From Hermatobates lingyangjiaoensis (taxonomy: Eukaryota > Arthropoda > Insecta > Hemiptera > Hermatobatidae): a stretch of DNA of 64,000 nucleotides. Below the pieces are notes generated by a model. The model ran no database searches, was not told the DNA's origin, and was given only the letters and a program-made list of their open reading frames with translations. Below, piece by piece: positions 45,076 to 55,961 of the stretch. Position 1 is the stretch's first letter; every line of letters begins with the position of its first letter. The DNA is taken from NCBI GenBank assembly GCA_026182355.1, contig JAPFBL010000103.1, positions 1,550,001 to 1,614,000 on the forward strand. Direction: 5' to 3'. Position numbers and translations under genes: made by a program.

Positions 45076-47588
45076 TTAATTTATAATTAATTTAATATTT
45101 TAAGTGTATTAGTTCTTTTACTATTTGTACTATTATAGTTTCATTAAAATTAATATTATAAATATCAATACAATATATTATAATAAAGTTCAAGTGAAAT
45201 ATAATTATTGTGACTTCTTTTACTGGAATAAGCAATTACCATGACTATAAATTTGAAACTAAATTAAGAGATAAATGAAGTCTAGGTCGAGTGCATTTAG
45301 AAGAAGTTTAAAGGGTTTTAAATATTTACGAGGCCATAGATCTCCTGTATCAGTGGTACTCAACCATTTCAGAGACATGGCCGTTATTGTGAGGTATCTG
45401 TGATTCCATTTATTTAAATAATCAGCTATTTATGTTGAATTTTAAATATATGTGAAAGTTTTATTCAACTATTATAATTTTAAATATATTTCAATAAGGA
45501 GAGTACCCTAAAATAATATAAAAACTTAAGATAATAGTATAATAAATATTTATTTTATTGCAGTATATTTTTCAAATTAAAAAAATAAATTATAATGAAT
45601 TTAATTTTTGATTAAATTTAACACAACCGGTTAACTACTGGATATCAATGTGCTATTTAGTCGGTTTATTATATTTAATTTAAGGAACGTTAATTATTTT
45701 GTGAAACTATTAAATTTAATAGTCTGTTAGAAGAACTGTCTCTAATAATCCATTTTCTTCTGAGGAAGGTTTTCAATGATTTTTTTCTCGTTAAATCTGT
45801 CTTAGGTGAAGTTATTAAACAAATCTATTTTTTAAAGAAATAGATATGAAATTAATGAACATTACATTGAGTTTGATGAAACATAATTTATATAAATGAG
45901 TTTATTATCCAAAAAAACACTTATTGGAATGCACTAAATTTATTATAGGATTTGATTGATTAATAGTAATAAATGGACACATGTACCAAAAGTTCAGACG
46001 CATGTTCAATTTTTTCTCAATAAACGGAATAGAGAATAAAAATAATGATAGGAAAGGATCAGAAAAATTTAGCTCATTTAAGTTTCAAATCAAAAATTTA
46101 CTTGAGATATCCAGAAGAATTTAAATTTATGTTATATTATTAAATTAGCTAAAAATCTTTTCCTAAAATTTTAGGGTGTATTTAGTTATGGCCCATTTTA
46201 GCTTATTTCAGATCTATATTAGTATGACAAGTCCCTAATGAACCCATAATTCTATATTTAATTTAATAAAATATTTTGTTCATCCTAAATAGTGCATTTG
46301 GTTTATTATTTTTTTTTATTCTGAGTTCATTTGTTTGAATGGCTACACTTCACTACATTCACCTTTTGTGAGGTCTTAGGGCGGAAAATGTGAGCTATTT
46401 GTTAATAGATTCTGGTTTTAGATATGGAAGAGGCATATATGTTAACGGTTTGATTCTGCATATATAATAAGGGGTTATAACATTCTAATTGTTTTAAAAA
46501 GAACATTACACACATAAATAAAGGGTGACAGCGCATTCCGTTGACGTCATGTGTAACACTACTCGACTTCCATTATGCCTACCAAATCATAAAACGATCG
46601 GTTTTTTGCCCTTTGAATAACATAGAATGTGTTAATAAGGATTATAAATATTGATGTTTAATAAAGAATATTATGAGAGGACGAATGTGAAATGTGTTTC
46701 TGTCATCGTACAGACTTCGACCAGTCGTTTATCACACTCACCGAGCAAATTTAAATGCTAAATGTAATTTGAATATTGACCAAAGCAGTAGCCTTTTCTA
46801 AAGAAAGTAGCATCATCTAGCAGACAGTGCTGACTTTTTTCTGGTTCTTTTTTCACCCAATGATCTCTAGCTTTCTTCGTTTTTCTTGACTGTTACCCCT
46901 TTCCCTTAGCTCAACCACATTTTCTTTGCAATGTTCATCTTTTTTTTTTCAAGTTTAATACAAAGAAAAGAAAATTATAATTCATTTGTTGGAGGTAATT
47001 AAGATGACAAACATTTTAGAAAATGTTGGAGTCAAGGTTTAATCAGTTAAAGTGTTGCTCAATTGCGAGAGTTTGGAAGAAATAAAAAAAAAATATATGT
47101 TTTCAGAGAAAATGCTGTGAATAATAATGGACGAAGTAAAGCAGATACACTTCTTATGATGACGGAGTTCAAGACGTCATCTCGTTCTTCCAAGGAAATG
47201 GAGAACCTTCAAGCAATTATAGGTCTGCCAGTAGGGTCCTTTTATTAATTTACCAGCTGATGTACCAGTCATTGTCGGAGAAAGTAAATCAGAACAAAAA
47301 ATTGAAAATGTAAATAATAAAAGCGCAACAAAAAATATTATTCATAACAAAAATAGATAATTTTCAATTTTACGAATTGAATAACACACAATCGAATTAA
47401 ACATATCATATTAAATTCACATACAATACAATTAATCAGGTAAAATAGACCTAGGTGCAGTTGTTAAAACTCCATGGTTAATGAACTTAAAATATTTTAA
47501 AATATGCAAGTCAATCAGTTGAAATGTTATATTCAGAGTTATTCCAATTCATACTTAACACACAATTATAAATATGACTTTGATATAT
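45076..47588. other. AT-rich non-coding DNA, nothing recognised
   Basis: About 2.5 kb with no supported gene. A frame at 47063-47248 reads like ordinary protein composition but has no recognisable domain, start context or splice partners. Further 3' exons of the tachykinin gene could lie here on the - strand, but no FXGXRG-coding sequence was found. Confidence 0.4.
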
Positions 47589-47589
47589 T

Positions 47590-47968
47590 ATTAGACTCCT
47601 GTTCCATATATTGAAAACTACCTTATTACAGATTGAATCATAAATCATTGTCCTTGTTCCCTTTATGCAGATTGTCCTATTGCAGACTTCATCATAAACC
47701 TGCCAATGTACTTGTTCCCTTGGTGAAAACTGTTTAATTACAGGCTTGTACATAAATCATTACTCTTGTTCCCTAATTCAAATTGCTTATTACAAAGTGA
47801 ATATAACCCTTACTCCCGTTCCCTTGATGGAGAATGCCTCATTACTAATTGAATTATAAACAATAGATTCTCTTGTTCCCTTGATGGAGACTGCTTTCAT
47901 TCTGAACATACATCACTCCTTTTGTTTCATTGCTGGAAATAATATTATTACAAACTGATACATAAATC
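47590..47968. repeat. Degenerate minisatellite, about 7 units of 52-58 bp
   Basis: Units are spaced 46-58 bp apart and begin near 47593, 47639, 47692, 47750, 47802, 47854 and 47906. Each contains a version of CATAAATCATT, then CTTGTTCCCTTGATGGA, then CTNATTAC and a GAAT or TGTA end. Units have diverged by many substitutions, so the array is old. It starts only about 70 bp past the donor site of the tachykinin peptide exon, so it lies in the following intron or the 3' flank. Confidence 0.65.
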
Positions 47969-48033
47969 AAACATTCGGTTAAATGTCTGTATTAGAAGTG
48001 GAATGACCACTGAAGACTGTAGTACGAGTATAC

Positions 48034-48268
48034 CTGGGTGTGACTGCTGAAGTAGCTGAATCAAGGTATTAACATAGTCAGAATCATCTTTCTTCCCGCG
48101 AACACCCACGAATCCTGAAGGCCCTTTCTTGCCTCTCATCCCGAAGAATCCCGCTGGCACTTTCTTTCCTCTTGTTCCATAGAAACTTGAAGGTCCTTTC
48201 TTTCCCCTCATTCCGAAGAATCCTGAAGGTCCTCCTCTTTTTTCATCGTATAAATCCCAGAAATAGTC
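48034..48268 (-). CDS. Tk: Tachykinin exon with four tandem peptides
   Basis: The exon starts after TTGTTCCAG with DYFWDLYDEKR and then four repeats: GGPSGFFGMRG-KK, GPSSFYGTRG-KK, VPAGFFGMRG-KK and GPSGFVGVRG-KK, followed by DDSDYVNTLIQLLQQSHPG and a GTATAC donor at 48033. Length is 235 bp. The second peptide is unusual: Ser replaces the common Gly before Phe, and Thr sits before the final Arg where Val or Met is normal. KK cleavage sites instead of KR are typical of insect tachykinin precursors. The acidic DDSDY tail is spacer. Confidence 0.88.
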
Positions 48269-51200
48269 CTGGAACAATACAGCCAATCAATGTAAAGAAA
48301 GAAAGTAATCATAGTTCATACGACATTACGTAATCGTGATAAGAAATTCTAATTAATGCTTAATATTAAATAATAAAATAGTAATTTTTCAATAAATAAA
48401 AAAACAACTCACTTCAACATTTCCACCCCCTTTATTATCAGGAAAATATATCAGTGTTTTCCTAAGTGTCTTTCATACACAAAATTACTTACCCTTGGGA
48501 ACTTTTTATATATCTTTTCTAAAGTAAAAGTTATTTTACATTAATTTTTTCTTTGCTATAAAAGAATTATGAAAAGTAGCCTTGAAATATTTTAAAGCCA
48601 TTTACAATATTCTCCATTTATACTTATTTACCTGACTGATAAATATTTTTTTCGACTAAGGAAGTAAACATAAAAGAATTAGTTTTCAATAAGAAATATG
48701 AATATACATACAATTTAAGTCATTAAATTTGAAATCATAATTAGCAATTCCTACAGAAATAAGGTATGTTCACTCTATTACATACAATGTATGTACGTTG
48801 TGTAAAAACACATTATATATAGTTGTTACTTATCCTTTTTGATAATTTCTAAGGAACATATGTTCTGATGCATATGCATATTACTTCTTCAAACATCATA
48901 ATATGATACATAACCATACATATGGAATAACATTTTTTGACATGATTTACATGGTGACTGTTAATTAAGTAATGATGAGCTCTTTTGGGATGGCTGTTTT
49001 GCTACCTCTATCTGAAAAAGTTAAAAATGATACATAACTTAACCAATTTACTGTTAAATAGATTGTTCGAAACTCAATACCAGTTTTCATTGAAACTCAA
49101 TGAAATCTCATTGCCAGTTTTAAATCTCATTTTTACATTTATTCCCAACATTTTTCTATGTCAGGCCATCTGAAGTTTAAAAATTTCAAAAAATACCCTA
49201 AAACTCTTAAATTAACTCTTGAAATCGAAAATGAAAACATTTTAAATTTCAGCTATTTCTGATACAAATGTTTTTATCGAGTATATTTTTCTTGTATTGT
49301 TTATGATGTTGTAATGTTTTATTCTTTCGAACTTTATTCTATGGATAATTGTTCCCAAATACCGACTCAGGTTTTTATTCTGTAGTTGACCTAAAAACAA
49401 ATCAAAGATATTTAATAGATTATCATTAAAGAATAAGTTGATTTCAGATTTACTCTTTGATACTTTTCAAAAGAGTCAGTAAGTTTCTCTAGGGCCGTTA
49501 GTAAAAGCCAAAAGTGTGACAATAGCAATCTAGAGAAAGCTTCGACTTTGTTCATCTTTTCTTCTTATAAAAGCTTTTTACAGAATTGTTTATTTTTTCT
49601 GTTTTATTCATCATACTAACTTAACTATTTACATTATAAAGGTGTTGAAATTGAAAGTAAATCTATTAAAAAGAAATTATATAAACAAAAAAAGACTTAA
49701 TTCTGCGAATCAAACACTGGCGTTACTTTTATCGACCAATATTTAAAGACCACGTTTTCACTGCAAATTTAAATCAAAACAAAACACATAACCACCATAA
49801 AAATTTCTAATAACAAGAACAAGTTCTTATAATAACATTTTTTTGTAAAACAATTTCCATTTATAATTTCAATGTACATAATATTATATATATATATATA
49901 TAATATATATATTATATATATAATATAACGACGTCCGTTGGTCAGCGCAGAGACCTACCCATAGCTATCCATGCTAATTCCCATGACCTCCCTTTCAATG
50001 ATTGTTTCAGGGTACAAATCCTCAAACAAATCCCCGAGTCTAATCCCCATGTCACCCTTAGAGCTTCCGAAGAGGCATTCATATGCCTCCTTGGGGCTCG
50101 TTCTCCTCCTGGTCTCAACCTGTACCGTTAATTATTTTTTATTTTATTTTATTATTATTATTATTATTATTTTATTATTATTTTTATTATTATTATTATT
50201 ATTATTATTTTATTATTATTATTATTTTATTATTATTATTTATTTTTTATTATTATTATTTCGTATTTTATATATTTTTTATCTTGTTTTCTAAATAAAT
50301 ATTGGAAGGATTTCTATTTTTCCTCTCTTCCGCTGGGGAGCAGCATTGCGGTGGTTCCACGAGTTACTCTGGAGGCCAGTAGTAGTTTGCTTCTCAACGC
50401 GAGTACTTCGCACTTCTTCCCGATGACGACGGATGTCGAAATATCGAAGTGAGTTCTGTAGTGTCTTTCTGTGTTCTTTTCTATGTGTTAAAGTATATAT
50501 ATATATATATATATATATTTGTATAGGTAGGCAGCTAATCTTCTTTTAAACAAGTTGAATTGAAATATGCAGCAGCCTCTGCATTTACGACTTTTTTACT
50601 GACTGTCTCTAAATATATATATATACTTAAAATAAACTTTAACACATACAGAAACATAACAAAGACTCACTTTTCAATATTTCGACCGTAATGGCGGTCG
50701 TCCTCAGGAGAGGAAGTTAATTGATGGAGGGACGACAGTCAACTCGTAGAAGTTGTGAGCAGTCCTTCTTGAATACATATATTTAAAAATGTTATTTAAC
50801 TTTTAAATACGTTTTTAACTTCTTAAATAAGTGATATGCTGAATTCACTTATTTAACTGTTTCGAATATTTTTCTAAACTTCTAAACCATTTTTTCCAAT
50901 CTGGGTTGGAATAATTTCTTGAGTTCTTTAAGTTGAATAACTCAGATTAGAAAAAAAGGGTTTCAAAGTGTGAAAAAATATTCGACACATGAATAAGATG
51001 AATTCTGACATAACATTTTTAAATATATATATAGCGATTGGATTGATTGTAATGTTAATTTCCATCCAACGCTGACATACATCCATCATACTGTTCTTGA
51101 TCACCTTCTTTCTTCTCTTCTGATCGAGAGACAGTTGAACAAAAAATTAGGGACTATAAGTGTGAGTCCTTCAATTTTTTTCTTCAGATATATTTCCGAA

Positions 51201-51478
51201 CTTTTATTTGCGAAATAACAGATCATGTTGGAATAGTTAATGCATATGCAAAGAAAACTGGGGTTTTACTCCTCAAACAGAACACATTTGATGAGTGATG
51301 ATAGAGGAGTTGGAGTAAAGTAAATACCTGTAAGGTGGGCATCCTCTTAAGACGAGCGCTCTGGTCCAAAGTGGCAGGGTATTGCGAGCTGAGTGATTCT
51401 ACAGCAGAGTGGGTTAGAGGGTCGGGCGCTGCAGCGTAGGAGGCGGCCACCAGTACCAACAAAACTCTGCCCACCATT
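48034..51478 (-). CDS. Tk: Tachykinin-related peptide precursor (two exons seen)
   Basis: Exon 51478-51328 begins after a clear acceptor (T-rich run, AG) with A-ATG (Met at 51477). It encodes MVGRVLLVLVAASYAAAPDP, a signal peptide, then an acidic spacer ending RLKRMPTLQ, followed by a GTATTT donor. After a 3,059-bp intron, exon 48268-48034 encodes the peptides. Both junctions are in phase 0, giving about 128 residues so far. Prohormone convertases would cut at dibasic sites in the secretory pathway. The Gly before each KK is the amide donor, yielding FXGXR-amide peptides that act on a G-protein coupled tachykinin receptor in brain and gut. Insect precursors usually hold more copies, so further exons may lie outside what I can recognise. 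A 5' UTR exon must lie upstream (right) of 51480. The exact splice pairing needs a transcript. Confidence 0.85.
49880..50275. repeat. (TA)n, GC-rich block and (TTA)n tract
   Basis: TA-rich palindromic sequence (49882-49926) is followed by a GC-richer block, 49929-50130, and then a TTA/TTTTA microsatellite of about 130 bp (50140-50270). The GC block has no clear protein. Sandwiched between TA and TTA tracts and next to a hammerhead-like motif, it may be part of a Penelope-type element. Confidence 0.5.
50331..50520 (+). ncRNA. Hammerhead-like fragment, CCGATGA variant
   Basis: CCGATGA, GACGGATGTC, GAAA, TATCGAAG and GAGTTC are followed by TCTTTCTGTG and a TA tract at 50496-50518. The same order occurs on the - strand at 20560-20600. 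The first core base pair is changed in both copies, which suggests a shared ancestor rather than independent decay. Confidence 0.45.
50640..50720 (-). ncRNA. Hammerhead-like motif with strong stem II
   Basis: On the - strand CTGAGGA (50706-50700) is followed by CGACCG / CGGTCG around CCATTA, then AAATATT and GAAAAGTGAGTC. If the last G of stem II serves as the first base of GAAA, the core is complete and stem III is ATAT. It is a relative of the worn copy at 2945-3000. Confidence 0.5.
51110..51165 (+). ncRNA. Worn AATT-family hammerhead fragment
   Basis: TTCTGATCGAGAGACAGTTG, then AACAAAAAATTAGGGACT and AAGTGTGAGTCC parallel the 31.5-kb foldback arms. GAAA is damaged. Confidence 0.4.
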
Positions 51479-51545
51479 CTAAACAAAAACCAAAAACAAG
51501 CCTATTGAGCATTCAGTTTTAACAACGTTCTTTACTCAGAGGATT

Positions 51546-51855
51546 GGGCCAGGTTAGTTCAGTGGTAACGTGCTCGCCTCTGAACTGGATGGTTCGGCGT
51601 TCAATAACCACTCTGGCCCTCGATTTTTCACAATAGAGGTGAATAAATCTGAGCATGTCGTCCCTCAGAGAGGACGTTAATCTGTCGGTTCCGAGCCTGT
51701 ACGATGTCAGCTACTCGTAAAAATCCCTACTCTACATACACTTGAGTTAGACAAAATTTAGCAATCCCAATGTAGAATCTTCTTTGTGTGGTATCACAAA
51801 GGTCCAATGTTTGGCCTATGTGTGTTTGTTGTGGGCCTGTCACTGCAACATAAAC
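51546..51855 (+). mobile_element. tRNA-derived SINE
   Basis: The copy retains the A box TAGTTCAGTGG, GGTGAATAAATCTGAGC, GTCCCTCAGAGAGGACGTTA, GAGCCTGTACGATGTCAG, TTGAGTTAG and GTGTGGTATCACAAAGG. It ends GCAACATAAACTA with the AACCT tail lost. It lies just upstream of the tachykinin signal-peptide exon, in a probable 5' intron. Confidence 0.75.
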
Positions 51856-52174
51856 TACTCAAAGGACTCAAAGGATCTGTATACAACCAAACTATTGATT
51901 TTTTTAAAAGAACATTTCTGTAAACAAACACATGTAAGTCAAATAACCAATAAGCACTAAGTACCTGACATATGTTATCAAAATCAAATATATAATAGAG
52001 GAGGGATCCGATTGAGGTTCTGCTAGAAAGCTTCACCTCTGATGCCGATCACTCAAGAAAATATTGTATCTTTCTAATGATTCTACCATGAAGTTCCAAA
52101 TTTTGCTGATTGAGATTTAAGTATGAAATTTTTAACAATTACAGGGCACCGTACTCAAAATGTTCAATTTAAGG
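51856..52174. other. Non-coding DNA upstream of the tachykinin exons
   Basis: No feature was supported; it may be intron. Confidence 0.35.
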
Positions 52175-52760
52175 TCATCCCCCCCGATGTGCCTTCACCT
52201 TGTCGTGGTGGGGGGGCTTAACATGCCAGGGAATTTGTTCCCACAATGGCATGAACTAAGAAAGGTGCATCCGAGCGAATGGTTAACCTGAGTGGGGAGT
52301 CTGCTCGACTGCGCACTGGTTTTGGGGGCTGTCCATCCATATGCCTGCCTTTTACAAGCCTTTCTCTTGTTGTGCGCAGTGGAGTGGTTTGTGTCCCTAG
52401 GTCGGTGTTCCCAGGCGGAAGTTCCGTTTGATCGGGCTGTGTACTGGGGGGAAATAAGTGTCGAATAAGAAATTTTCATCCATATGCCTTGTGAAGCTAG
52501 TGTTTTTGGACAAGAGCCTACGGATGGAATGTTTGCTTGGAAAGAGTAATACTTTGAAGTCTACGGGTCTCTAACCCCTTTTCTTCTTCCAACTAACTTC
52601 TGTCTTTCTCAAAAGGAACAAGGCCTTTTCTTTCCCCTCAGTGGGATTTATCACTTTTGTTACCTATCAGGCTTAATGTTTAAGTAGATGTTGCTTGTTG
52701 GGGCTGGTTGTGACAACTAAGATTTTCATGGCGGGTCTAGTTTAGTCAGCGTTTTTTTTA
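52175..52760 (+). mobile_element. GC-rich block resembling a LINE 5' leader
   Basis: The block starts CCCCCCCGATGTGCCTTCAC and GTGGTGGGGGGGC, which can fold as a C-run/G-run hairpin with an inner CACC/GGTG stem. It continues GC-rich to about 52460, then shows a milder composition to 52760. Leaders of this style start some arthropod LINEs as I remember them, but no ORF2 protein is present here, so the identity is tentative. Frames are interrupted. Confidence 0.35.
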
Positions 52761-53149
52761 CGTTTATTATTTTTCCTCTTTTACCTTTCTTATTTATATG
52801 GTACTCTTTTCCTTGCTAACCTATTCTTTCCTATCTATCTCAGCTTCATATTACCTGATAAACTTCTTTTTTCCTTTTAACTTCTCAACAGTAATGATTG
52901 TTATCCCTTTCACTGAGTAAACATCAGTATTTTGAGAACTAAAAGGTTTATATTTATATGTATTGTTGATTCAGTTAATGAAAGCTTGCCTCCACGAGGT
53001 CTATCTTGATCACTTCACAAAAACTGTTTCGATTTTCTGATAATTAAAGAAACAGTCTTTTGAGATGTGGCAAAAAGCCTCCACGTTAAATAATATCATA
53101 TATTCTGCTTTAACATGGTATAATTTAAAGTTTAAGGAACGTGTAAATC

Positions 53150-53285
53150 AAAACAGGCTTAACATCCTCTCTGAGGGATGATGTACCTAGAGTTTTCTCA
53201 TTCTGCTTGAAAAAATTGAAAGCCAGAGTTAGAATCAAACCAAATGCACCAATCCAGAGGCTGGTTATTATTTAATGCTAGTTAT
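53150..53285 (-). mobile_element. SINE remnant
   Basis: Read in reverse, it shows the middle and head of the SINE family: the words for AACATCCTCTCTGAGGGA and the worn tRNA-like region near 53225-53280. About 135 bp remain and the promoter boxes are degenerate. Confidence 0.45.
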
Positions 53286-53289
53286 AGGT

Positions 53290-55080
53290 TAACTACAAGC
53301 TTTTCAATTCCAAATCTTTTTTTTTATAACGTCATAATGTGTCTAAAATGTATTGTATCGGCTCCTTAATACTGATATATGAGTGGTGAATCCATGTTTT
53401 TATGCGGCTTTTCTATTGGGTCATAAGCAAATTCACACTTGGACACCCTTCATCCCTTGGTAATAACTTGAATAACAAGTTTTACATTCATATATCACCA
53501 GTTTCCATTTCTCGGAAAAATAAGGAAAGCTTCATTTCCCTTAATTGCACTCTACATATTTTACATTGTTATGTTAAATGACTGGAAAACTACTCCATTT
53601 GATAGCATTAATTCATTTATTTTGATAAATTTTACATTTAACTTTAGTGACTGCAGCAGCATAACTAAAACACGAAGACCAAATGCAAAACCTATTTTCC
53701 TTTGTCATTCCCTCTCCTCTTTGATCAATGCATCCAGAACTCTTATGAATAAAAGATATCCTCATCAACATGAATAACAAGTGAATACATTTTCATTTGT
53801 TGAATAGTAACATTTATAGAAATCAACTACTATATTCAAAATTTTAAAAAGTGATTCTAGCTTTCTCAAAAAATAATTTTATATCAAAAATTGATTTAAA
53901 AACAATATAATTACATTAAGGAGTAAATATGTAATTATGTAAAATATGTAATAATTAATAATAATTATTGCTTTAGTTTGGTTGAATATTGTGTGAAAAC
54001 AAACAGTTATGTAATTTTGCAAACAATGGAGGAAATTGTCTGTTTTATTGCTGTCTCCTTTTATAAAGTATACTTAAATATTTTATCATTATTAAGAAAA
54101 TTTAGTTGCCATATTGTGGGATAAATATATTTTTGATATATGTTATAATATGCATACCTGTTTTTCAAAGAAATAACCGGCATGTTAATCAAATGACAAA
54201 AATTGTAATACGCTACAAAGAGTTAGCGAAGAGATTTAGAGAAGTAAGTAATGAAAAATTGATTACAACATATTCTTCTAATTAATTGACTGAGTATATG
54301 AATAAATAATTAATTGCGACAAAATTAAAAATTCTTTATTATTTTTTAAAAATAAAGTGTCTTGGTTTTTTTTTTTAGAAAAAAAGAGATATCTTTTGCT
54401 CTTTTTCATTTCAACTATTCTCCATCCTTGAAGCATTATATATATGTATTAAGTAATAGTAGTTTGATAAATCTTTACATAGAAGAATAAAAAATTAATA
54501 ATAATTCATTTTACATTTTTTTTGTTTAAATTATTGGTGCATGTGTTTTATTATTTTTGTAATGCTGAACATCTGCAATTAATGCCATTTGAATCAGAAT
54601 TCAAAGAACTTATAGTATCAAATAAAAACGAATGTATTTACAGAAATAGATAAAAAGTTATCTATTAATTTATAGCTGAATTACAAAATAAATTAAGTAC
54701 GAAGGAATGGAACATTATCAGATCATAAAGTGTACGAAATTAAGTGTGATATGCTGGGTAGAATGGCAGATAATGTCTATGAATGGCGAACTAAATGCAT
54801 AGTATGCAAAAGTTATAATCTGATTTTTGTTTTTAAATTTTCTGTAAATTCGTTAACTTTAATAGATTTCGAACTTTTGCTATTTATTTTATACTTTTAT
54901 CAGTTACAGCTTTTAGAAATACAGATTTAGGACATAATCTAAAAGTCAGTCATGTAGAGTTGGTCAATATGTAAACTGACAGTACATGTTTTGTCGATTA
55001 ATAGCTTACACACGAAAGGTACAGTCCGTTAAGTGGGTATAAATCATCCTCAAATCATTGTAACAATTAGTCTATTTGAC
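53290..55080. other. AT-rich non-coding DNA, nothing recognised
   Basis: No supported gene or repeat in about 1.8 kb. Confidence 0.4.
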
Positions 55081-55084
55081 TACT

Positions 55085-55275
55085 TTGTGAAAGGCTGTCG
55101 TATACAATTCAAATTTTTGGGTTTATCTGCCATCAGGAGGAAAAAAGGAGGGAAAGCGCGGTCCTCTTGTAGAAGAACGGTGGACATAGCAAATAGGCTG
55201 TCCACCGTCATCTACTAGATCGCTGTGTCTTCCCTCCTCTCGTCTCCTGATGACCGTTAAACAGAAAATTGAAGA
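55085..55275. mobile_element. Foldback with worn AATT-family hammerheads
   Basis: The arms carry, in opposite orientation, CTCCTGATG, a mutated stem II and AAAATT(T/G)GAA. GGAGGGAA and TTCCCTCC, and GGTGGACA and TGTCCACC, pair closer to the centre near 55195. The right arm has CTGATGA intact (55246-55252), but stem II is lost. Confidence 0.5.
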
Positions 55276-55880
55276 CTCTTAAGTATATTTTTAAATGTGT
55301 AGCTATTGTTTACTCTGAAATGTTAAGTACATAATTTTGTGGATTGTTTCCTTAGTGATAATATATGTACTTCAACGATGAAAAGACAGTAGGAAACAGC
55401 AACTAAGTTCAATATAAACAAAAAACATAGATAAATTAAAAATACACACTTGAAGTTTCTAATATTCTTTTGAACTACCATCAGAAGGAATATGAAAAGT
55501 CCCTCTTTTATCTCTCCTGGCACTTATCTCCTTTAGACACCACTATTTTATAGACTGCATTTAAAATGTCTATGTTTTTCTGTTTATATTGTAATCTATA
55601 TATAAAATAGTGTATTCAAACAGCCTAGTTTACTCTTTTGAGGCTCCTTTTGAGAGGAGTTTGATAACGGAGGGACTGATTTAGCGACTTCATTATATTT
55701 GATAAAATAGTAATAGCAGTAACAATTTTTAAAATATTCATTCTTGCATGACACATATCACAGTTAACTTAATGAGAGATATATACAAGTGACTGAACGT
55801 GGATAAGACCTGTTAATGAAAGTACTGGAGGAATGAGTAACGTACACAACGTACAGCTACATTTGATTTATATTAGAAAT
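55276..55880. other. Non-coding DNA with one worn repeat copy
   Basis: On the - strand at about 55420-55500, CTTCTGATGG, AGTTCAAAAG, AATATTAGAAACTT and AAGTGTGTATTTTTAA parallel the 31.5-kb repeat family but the core is broken. No gene. Confidence 0.4.
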
Positions 55881-55961
55881 AGTTAAAACCGTCATCGAAG
55901 ATCGAAGATGGACAACGTACGAAAGCGCTCCAACTCCAGGATCATCTTACGAGGTATGACG
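55881..55961 (+). ncRNA. Hammerhead-like motif, stem III AGCGCT, interrupted by a LINE
   Basis: TCGAAGA is followed by GATGGACAACGTAC, GAAA (55921-55924), AGCGCT (55924-55929) and C. Then ACGAGGTATGACG follows, the tag shared with 25265 and 34756. The Jockey-like insertion starts inside this tag, whose continuation is at 56714 onward. Stem II is weak and the first core bases are changed. Confidence 0.5.

Larger units (their letters stand above)
48269..51327 (-). other. Tachykinin intron containing Penelope-type debris
   Basis: The 3.06-kb intron holds the repeats listed at 49880-50530, 50640-50720 and 51110-51165. No internal exon with FXGXRG coding was found. A small additional exon cannot be excluded because both known exons are phase 0 at the joint. 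Confidence 0.5.

Noticed and set aside
47511..47753. Further tachykinin peptides encoded in the minisatellite
   Set aside because: No frame in the array yields FXGXRG with dibasic sites; the repeats are non-coding.
50083..50298. Phe/Leu/Ile-rich frames resembling membrane segments
   Set aside because: They translate the TTA/TTTTA microsatellite.
51478..51486. Upstream Met (M-F-R-M) as the tachykinin start
   Set aside because: The three extra codons lie in the T-rich sequence and AG of a splice acceptor; the Met at 51477 directly after the acceptor fits the signal peptide better.
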